In this document: positions 57,951-64,000 of the stretch, piece by piece
Numbering within the stretch: the stretch's first letter is position 1
Layout: every line of letters begins with the position of its first letter
DNA from: an uncultured Lachnospiraceae bacterium
GTDB taxonomy: Bacteria > Bacillota > Clostridia > Lachnospirales > Lachnospiraceae
Length of the DNA: 64,000 nt
Assembly: GCA_946557105.1 (NCBI GenBank)
Contig: CAMNSZ010000001.1
Span: forward strand, 1-64,000
Direction of reading: 5' to 3'
Position numbers and translations under genes: made by a program
The notes under the pieces: model-generated
Told to the model about the DNA's origin: nothing
Seen by the model: only the letters and a program-made list of their open reading frames with translations
Database searches by the model: none

Positions 57951-59777
57951 TTATTCTACGGTAACCGATTTTGCAAGATTCCTCGGCTTATCTACATCAC
58001 AGCCTCTTCCCACCGCCACATAATAGGCAAACAGCTGAAGTGGAATAATTGCCAGAGAGTTGGAAAAATATGGATTGATGGCCGGAATATATACCACATA
58101 GTCCGCCGCCTTCTCAATCGCCTTATTCCCCTCGTTTGTCACGGCCATAACAAAAGCGCCTCTCGCCTTTACTTCAACCATATTGCTGATAGTCTTCTGG
58201 AACAAAGCAGGCTGAGTGGATAACGCCACAACCAAGGTTCCCTCCTCGATAAGAGAGATTGTTCCGTGCTTTAGCTCTCCGGCAGCATACGCCTCCGAAT
58301 GAATATAAGAGATTTCCTTCAGCTTTAGGGAGCCTTCCAACGAAATTGCATAATCCACGCCTCTTCCTATAAAAAAGATATCCCTTGCGCCTACATAGCG
58401 GTTTGCAAAATGCTGAATCTTTTCCTTCTGACCCAGAAGAAGCTCTATTTGATCTGGAAGGCACTTGATATCATTGAGCAGCTCCTGAAATTTCTCCTCA
58501 CCTATCAATCCCTTCACTCTTGCGAACTTCATGGCAAGCATGTAAAGCGCTACAAGCTGTGCGCTATATGCTTTCGTAGTCGCCACCGCAATTTCTGGAC
58601 CTGCCCATGTATACATAACGCTGTCTGCCTCTCTCGCGATGGAGCTTCCCACCACATTGACGATCCCCAGCACCTTAAAGCCCCTTGCTTTGGATTCACG
58701 AAGCGCCGCCAGAGTGTCCGCCGTCTCTCCCGACTGGCTGATTACCACCACCATGCTTCCTTCCTCCAAAATAGGGTCGCGATAGCGAAACTCGCTTGCC
58801 ACGTCCACTTCCACGGGAATGCGCGCCAGACCCTCCAGCACATATTTGCCGGTAACGCCGGCATGATAAGCGGAGCCGCAGGCCACGATATGAATTTTCC
58901 TGATTGCTCTTATCTCCTCGTCATTCATCTTCAGCTCTTCTATCACAATATCATTGTTCTGAATACGGGGAGAAAGGGTGTCGGTAACCGTCTTAGGCTG
59001 CTCATACATTTCCTTTAGCATAAAATGTTCATAACCGGCTTTTTCCGCAGCGTCCGCATCCCACTCGATAGTTACGGACTCCTTGTCAAGCTCCTCCTCA
59101 TCAACTGAGAAAAATCTTAAGCCGTCCTTTCGCAGCTGAACCACCTCTTGATTATCCATATAAAATACGGTTCTTGTATATTTTAAAATTGCAGGCACAT
59201 CAGACGCAATAAAGCACCCGTCCTCATTCTGACCTACAATCAGGGGACTGTCCTTTCTTGCCGCATAAACCTCATCCGGAAAATCCGCAAACATAATTCC
59301 TAAAGCATACGAGCCCTCCACCCGATGCAGTACCTTGGCAATCGTCTCCAGCGGATTCCCCTTGTAATAATAATCCAGCAAATGAGCCAACACCTCCGTA
59401 TCGGTCTCCGATATAAATTGATAACCCTTCTCCTGAAGCTTTTTTTTCAGGGGAATATAATTTTCAATGATACCGTTATGTACCACTGCAATTGTGGATT
59501 CGCTATTAGTATGCGGATGAGAGTTTAAGTCGCTGGGCGCTCCATGGGTTGCCCATCTGGTGTGGCCTATTCCGCTCTCACCGGGCATGCTCTCTCCTCC
59601 GTGAGTCAGATTCTCCAATACCTTAAGTCTTCCCGCCGCCTTTTGTACACATATTTTTTCTCCGTCAAACACGGCCATTCCCGCGGAATCATATCCCCGG
59701 TACTCCAGCTTGGACAAGCCCTCCAGAATAATGGGCGCCGCCTGTTTTTTTCCTATATAACCTACAATACCGCACAT
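57951..59777 (-). CDS. glmS: Glutamine-fructose-6-phosphate aminotransferase (isomerizing)
   Basis: MCGIVGYIGKKQ; SQSGETADTLAALR; C-terminal NLAKSVTVE. Confidence 0.98.
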   Translation of the reverse strand: MCGIVGYIGKKQAAPIILEGLSKLEYRGYDSAGMAVFDGEKICVQKAAGRLKVLENLTHGGESMPGESGIGHTRWATHGAPSDLNSHPHTNSESTIAVVHNGIIENYIPLKKKLQEKGYQFISETDTEVLAHLLDYYYKGNPLETIAKVLHRVEGSYALGIMFADFPDEVYAARKDSPLIVGQNEDGCFIASDVPAILKYTRTVFYMDNQEVVQLRKDGLRFFSVDEEELDKESVTIEWDADAAEKAGYEHFMLKEMYEQPKTVTDTLSPRIQNNDIVIEELKMNDEEIRAIRKIHIVACGSAYHAGVTGKYVLEGLARIPVEVDVASEFRYRDPILEEGSMVVVISQSGETADTLAALRESKARGFKVLGIVNVVGSSIAREADSVMYTWAGPEIAVATTKAYSAQLVALYMLAMKFARVKGLIGEEKFQELLNDIKCLPDQIELLLGQKEKIQHFANRYVGARDIFFIGRGVDYAISLEGSLKLKEISYIHSEAYAAGELKHGTISLIEEGTLVVALSTQPALFQKTISNMVEVKARGAFVMAVTNEGNKAIEKAADYVVYIPAINPYFSNSLAIIPLQLFAYYVAVGRGCDVDKPRNLAKSVTVE

Positions 59778-59809
59778 AATCCATATCCTTTCCTTAATGA
59801 ATATATCTT

Positions 59810-60739
59810 TTATATTTCATCCGGCCAATATTCTTTGTTAGTGGTAATCCTCCTGACAAGCTTCCCCGGCAGCCTCTTATAGTGCTTACCTAATAAATAT
59901 CCCGCATACTTACTTGCGCATTGTATATAAAAATACGGAAGCTTCCTTAACATATGATTTTCCTTGAGATATACCGACGCCGCCATCACCATGCGCTTTC
60001 CCTCCGATTCCGAGCTAAGCTTTGAAAAAACCTCCGGATTGTCCGCATGGGATACCCCTATATCAAAATTTCTGCGCAGCTGCTGCATATTAGAGTAATT
60101 ATGGGAATGATATACTCTTGCCTTCGCCTCATAGGCTATATGATACCCTGCCTTGACTGCTTTCGCCGCATAAATCATATCCTCATTAAATATGGTATGC
60201 CTGATAAACCCGCCTAATTCCTCATAAATATCCCTGCGGTACGCAGCGCATACGTCGGAGCAAAAATAAGTTTTAATCCCCAGATTTTCCAAATCCTTTA
60301 ACGACTTATCGCAGCTTACGGGCGGATAATTGAATTGTCTTGTAAAACGCTCCAAAACACTGCACGACTCTGTGGGAAGCTGTCTTGCGTAAGCCACCGC
60401 CGTCCTTCCCTTAAGCCTTGCCACCAAAGCTTCCAACAGATATTCATCCGCCGGAAGGGCGTCCTGAGTCATCATCACAAAAATTTCCGACTGAGACTTA
60501 CTCACTCCCATATGCCTTGTCTTCCCATGGTCAAACTCTCTCTTAGACAAATGATATACTCTTATATTTCGATATTTCTCCCAAAATTCCGTTCCATAGG
60601 TCAGACGCTCCAGATATTTTTCTTCGGTATTCATCAAAATAATATTATTCACAGGCAGGCTCTGCTTTTGAAGCATATCAATCAATGTAAAAAGCTCTTT
60701 CTGCGGCTTATACACCGGAATTATCACATCAACCACCAT
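59810..60739 (-). CDS. Glycosyltransferase family 2 (rhamnosyltransferase-like)
   Basis: VVDVIIPVYKPQKEL, VMMTQDALPADEYLLEALV, AAYRRDIYEELGGF; start at the second Met of the ORF (GGAG 8 nt upstream). Confidence 0.9.
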   Translation of the reverse strand: MVVDVIIPVYKPQKELFTLIDMLQKQSLPVNNIILMNTEEKYLERLTYGTEFWEKYRNIRVYHLSKREFDHGKTRHMGVSKSQSEIFVMMTQDALPADEYLLEALVARLKGRTAVAYARQLPTESCSVLERFTRQFNYPPVSCDKSLKDLENLGIKTYFCSDVCAAYRRDIYEELGGFIRHTIFNEDMIYAAKAVKAGYHIAYEAKARVYHSHNYSNMQQLRRNFDIGVSHADNPEVFSKLSSESEGKRMVMAASVYLKENHMLRKLPYFYIQCASKYAGYLLGKHYKRLPGKLVRRITTNKEYWPDEI

Positions 60740-60921
60740 TAGGCATGCTCCCATCCAAAATTACTGCTGTTTTTTATTATACTGTAACGCCTCGTTTTAC
60801 ACAAGCAAAATATATCCTCCATAGCGTCCGCCCTATATAACTGATTGTAAAACTTATTCTGAAACAGCAGGCTTACTCGCGCCGATTATATAATTTCCGC
60901 ATGTGCGGCTGCCGGAAAAAA

Positions 60922-60945
60922 CGAAGGAGCAAAACTGCTCCTCCG
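60922..60945 (-). terminator. Intrinsic terminator downstream of the LCP gene
   Basis: Minus strand CGGAGGAGCA-GTTT-TGCTCCTTCG followed by TTTTTT. Confidence 0.7.
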
Positions 60946-60956
60946 CCATACATTCA

Positions 60957-62099
60957 TCACTTATATTTTGCTTTGTCCTTATCAATATATTTCTGCGTCT
61001 GCTCAGTAATCACCCGGCTGTATTCTCTAACCGTATCGGTTACCGTATATGTCTCATCCTCGAAAAGGAACTGATGCAGCCAAACGACATTATTAACCAA
61101 ATCCGTAGGAACAACACTGCTTCCCTTCGCACCAATATTCGTCGTATAACGCATATTCTCCTGAGGGAAGCCATCCTCCTCCACAATACGATAATTTGAT
61201 ATATTTGCAAGCAAATCCAAGATATCCTTACTATCCAAGCTTGTATATATATTGTCAATGGCGCTGTTAAACACCTTAGTCAAAGTTGCAAGATCCGCCT
61301 TCTTAGCCTGCTCCTCAATTGCCTTCAGCACCTCTCTCTGACGACTTGCACGCTTAAAATCATCACCGCCGCCATAACGGATACGGCAATACGCGGCAGC
61401 CTGTAAACCGTCCAGCTTCTGATACCCCGTCTCGGTTACCGGCGTATAATCGCACTTCAACACCTTTTCTACAATACTTATCTGATAATTGTTGATATGC
61501 TTAAGCTCCGTCTCATCCACATCAATGTAAATTCCGCCCAAGCCGTCAATAACCTCTCTTAAGCCCTTATAACCTACGGTAACAAAATTTTCAATATCCA
61601 TGTCCAGATTCGTATTAAGCATCTTAACCGCCTGCTCTGCGCCGCCGTAGGAATACGCCGCATTACACTTTCTGTAATTATCGTCGCCAAGATTCAGATA
61701 AGTATCGCGATATACGCTGACAAGCTTAATATCTCCCGTATCCAGATTGATACTTGCAATCATAATACTGTCGCTCCGGCTTCCCTTATAAAGCTCGTTA
61801 TCGGTCTGGGCGTCCAGACCAAAAAGCGCAATATTCATATAGCCCTTCATTGTTTCGTTTTCCTGTACCTCATTAGGAATCTCCAGCTTTCCCGGCTCAA
61901 AAGTAACATATTTGGGGCCCTCGCTCTGCGACGTGGTTCTTGTTACAAAATAAAGGGCGCCTACCATTACCAGTAGAACTAAAATTTCTACGGCAAAGAA
62001 AATGATTCTTCTTTTCTTTTTTGCTTCCCTCTGCTTTGCCGTCATCTTCTTTCCGGGCTTTGCTCCCGATGTACTTTTGGGGTTAGAATTTGTTGCCAT
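60957..62099 (-). CDS. LytR-CpsA-Psr (LCP) family glycopolymer transferase
   Basis: TM segment; GSRSDSIMIASINLDTGDIKLVSVYRDTYL; YCRIRYGGGDDFKRASRQREVLKAI; start after AAGGAG. Confidence 0.93.
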   Translation of the reverse strand: MATNSNPKSTSGAKPGKKMTAKQREAKKKRRIIFFAVEILVLLVMVGALYFVTRTTSQSEGPKYVTFEPGKLEIPNEVQENETMKGYMNIALFGLDAQTDNELYKGSRSDSIMIASINLDTGDIKLVSVYRDTYLNLGDDNYRKCNAAYSYGGAEQAVKMLNTNLDMDIENFVTVGYKGLREVIDGLGGIYIDVDETELKHINNYQISIVEKVLKCDYTPVTETGYQKLDGLQAAAYCRIRYGGGDDFKRASRQREVLKAIEEQAKKADLATLTKVFNSAIDNIYTSLDSKDILDLLANISNYRIVEEDGFPQENMRYTTNIGAKGSSVVPTDLVNNVVWLHQFLFEDETYTVTDTVREYSRVITEQTQKYIDKDKAKYK

Positions 62100-62127
62100 A
62101 ATACTCTTCTCCTTACTTTGCATAGCG

Positions 62128-63543
62128 CTAATATGCGTTCTTGTTAATAAATCCTGTAAAAAAAGTCATAAAAATAATTTTAATATCAAATCCTAATGTC
62201 CAATTCTCAATATAGTAAATGTCATATTCAATTCTTTTCCGGATGGAGGTATCGCCCCTAAGCCCGTTTACCTGCGCCCAACCGGTAAGACCCGGCCTTA
62301 CCTGATGCTTTACCATATACCGGGGTATTTCTTCCCTGAAGCGTTCTACAAATACCGGCCTCTCCGGCCGCGGACCCACAAGACTCATATCTCCCTTCAA
62401 AATATTGAACAGCTGCGGCAGCTCATCCAAACTGGTTTTTCGTAAAATCTTTCCCACACCTGTCACACGAGGGTCATTTTTCACTGTCCACGCCTTTTTC
62501 TCTTCTCTGGGAGTCTGCATCTCCATACTTCGGAATTTATACATATAAAAGGACTTATTGTGTAATCCTACGCGCTCCTGTTTAAAAATAACAGGACCGC
62601 TGCTGCTCAGCTTTACAAGCATGGCGCATAACAGCATAATCGGCGAGGTTACGATGATTCCTGCCAGAGAGCCTATTACATCCATAATACGCTTAACCAC
62701 AATATTGCCTGTATTAGTCAGGGGAACATAACGGATATTTATGACGGGAAGCCCCAGCAAATCCTCCGTATAGGGTTTTGTGGGAATCAGGCTGTTGTAA
62801 TCCGGAATGAATTTGGTATGCACTCCTGACTTCTCGCAAATACCCACTATTTTCTCCAAAAAGTCATAGTCCTTCAGCGACAGGGTAATCGCTATCTCAT
62901 CCAGCTTGTTTTCCGGAAGAATAATTTCGAGATTGCCCAGAGAACCCAGAACCTTCACCCCTTTATATAAAGTTCCTGCGGGAATATGGTTGTCCAGAAT
63001 TCCGCAGACTACATAGCCCCACTGGGGATTCTCCAATATACGGTTAATATATTCTTCTGCTGCTCTGGAATAGCCTACCAGCAAAATATGCTTCAGATTA
63101 TATCCCCTGCTGCGCATCATCCTTAATGTTCTGCGCAGCGTCAGTCTGGCGCATGTCATCAGAAAAATATTAAGCACATAAAAAATTGCCATAACCGAAC
63201 GCGAAAAATTAATCTCATGGATAATCATATAGAGAATAATAATCAGCGCGGCAATACCGATTGTATTTGCCTGCAGTATGCCGTACAGCTCATACCGTCT
63301 GCGCACCGTCCTCTTCGGCGCATAAATACCGCATCTGTAATACAGACAGATATAACCCGGCACTATATACAAAAGGAGCATAAAATAATCTCTCACAGGC
63401 AGCACTCCAATGCCGGGACTGCTTTCAAAAATATAAAATTTTATATAATATGCAAGAATAAACGAAGCTGCTGTAATGGCGGCGTCTATTACCACCAACA
63501 GCCTGTTAAATACTTTTTGATTATCCTTTATCATAAGCGCCAC
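62128..63543 (-). CDS. Undecaprenyl-phosphate sugar phosphotransferase (polyprenyl glycosylphosphotransferase)
   Basis: [86 protein letters not shown]. Confidence 0.96.
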   Translation of the reverse strand: MALMIKDNQKVFNRLLVVIDAAITAASFILAYYIKFYIFESSPGIGVLPVRDYFMLLLYIVPGYICLYYRCGIYAPKRTVRRRYELYGILQANTIGIAALIIILYMIIHEINFSRSVMAIFYVLNIFLMTCARLTLRRTLRMMRSRGYNLKHILLVGYSRAAEEYINRILENPQWGYVVCGILDNHIPAGTLYKGVKVLGSLGNLEIILPENKLDEIAITLSLKDYDFLEKIVGICEKSGVHTKFIPDYNSLIPTKPYTEDLLGLPVINIRYVPLTNTGNIVVKRIMDVIGSLAGIIVTSPIMLLCAMLVKLSSSGPVIFKQERVGLHNKSFYMYKFRSMEMQTPREEKKAWTVKNDPRVTGVGKILRKTSLDELPQLFNILKGDMSLVGPRPERPVFVERFREEIPRYMVKHQVRPGLTGWAQVNGLRGDTSIRKRIEYDIYYIENWTLGFDIKIIFMTFFTGFINKNAY

Positions 63544-63620
63544 CCGGATTGGTTCTAAATCGTAAGTATTTTACAATACTATTATAAAAGCTACAAGTTA
63601 AGAATTTATGAAGTTAATTC

Positions 63621-64000
63621 TTAAGATTTCATAATAATTCGGACCGTGTTTGCATATAACTGTATTTGTATTGCCAAATAATTTTTCAAATGCTTTAAGC
63701 GAAATTTGACCCTGCGGCTTCTCCCATATCTGCCAAGGCATCGCCTTAGCCCGCGTCCTAAGCCCTTTAAATATACCGCTCCCATTCCTTTTTTACAGAA
63801 AAACAAAAGCTTTACAGTAAATCCGACGCAGAAAAAAGGCAAATTCAAAAGCCATTGCAGAAACGGCATGTTTTTTCCTATCACATATATATTATTGGCA
63901 GAAGAGAGCTCTGTTTTTCGCAGATTATATCGGGAACCTGTGGAAGCGCTGCCAAAATGTAACACTTGCGCGGAGGGCTCGTAGAGATTACGGTAGCCGT
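63621..64000 (-). CDS. Glycosyltransferase family 2, C-terminal part only (runs off the right window edge)
   Basis: Frame stays open to the edge upstream of the track ORF: GYRNLYEPSAQVLHFGSASTGSRYN...SANNIYVIGKNMP, typical of GT2 C-termini. Confidence 0.75.
   Translation of the reverse strand, partial: GYRNLYEPSAQVLHFGSASTGSRYNLRKTELSSANNIYVIGKNMPFLQWLLNLPFFCVGFTVKLLFFCKKGMGAVYLKGLGRGLRRCLGRYGRSRRVKFRLKHLKNYLAIQIQLYANTVRIIMKS

Noticed and set aside
59778-59830. glmS ribozyme
   Set aside because: Only ~30 nt separate glmS from the upstream glycosyltransferase gene, so there is no room for the ribozyme, and no core motif was seen further upstream.
1-64000. CRISPR array, tRNA/rRNA, prophage or transposase
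   Set aside because: No regularly spaced repeats, tRNA-like cloverleaf, rRNA, integrase, transposase or phage structural gene recognised on reading.

Overview
64 kb of a low/mid-GC Firmicutes chromosome, probably Lachnospiraceae/Clostridia-like (inferred from protein families and gene neighbourhoods). Most genes are on the minus strand. Housekeeping anchors are guaA, a clpX-like gene, an htrA-like protease, glmS and a surface-polysaccharide block (GT2, LCP, sugar-phosphate transferase). Accessory content includes: a pdaA / S8 protease / DUF11 group; a nine-gene carbohydrate-uptake-type locus with two ABC importer sets and no ATPase; paired zinc-ribbon ABC exporters with a DUF1854 protein; a MacB-type efflux operon; a binding protein / GGDEF / GH10 operon; GH29, GH43, GH36 and GH31 enzymes with AraC regulators; and a P-type metal ATPase with an HMA protein. 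Main items to follow up: (1) a leader at 38608-38881 with a promoter, a 7-codon uORF MLVNRLR ending in an RLR (+X+) motif, and an intrinsic terminator just before the RBS of a P-loop kinase/GNAT fusion gene, which looks like a drug-sensing attenuator; (2) a 41-aa holin-like/type I toxin ORF at 55-180, absent from the ORF track, with its own promoter, a sequestrable SD and an opposing terminator; (3) the DUF5696/NHL/YIP1 locus with a CBM-fused binding protein at 8081-21253; (4) an ABC ATPase fused to an AbrB-like domain and a tandemly duplicated membrane-fusion adaptor; (5) a perfect 12-4-12 ArsR-type operator with no regulator gene nearby. No tRNA, rRNA, CRISPR array or transposase was recognised. 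All calls are by eye; no searches or folding were run.
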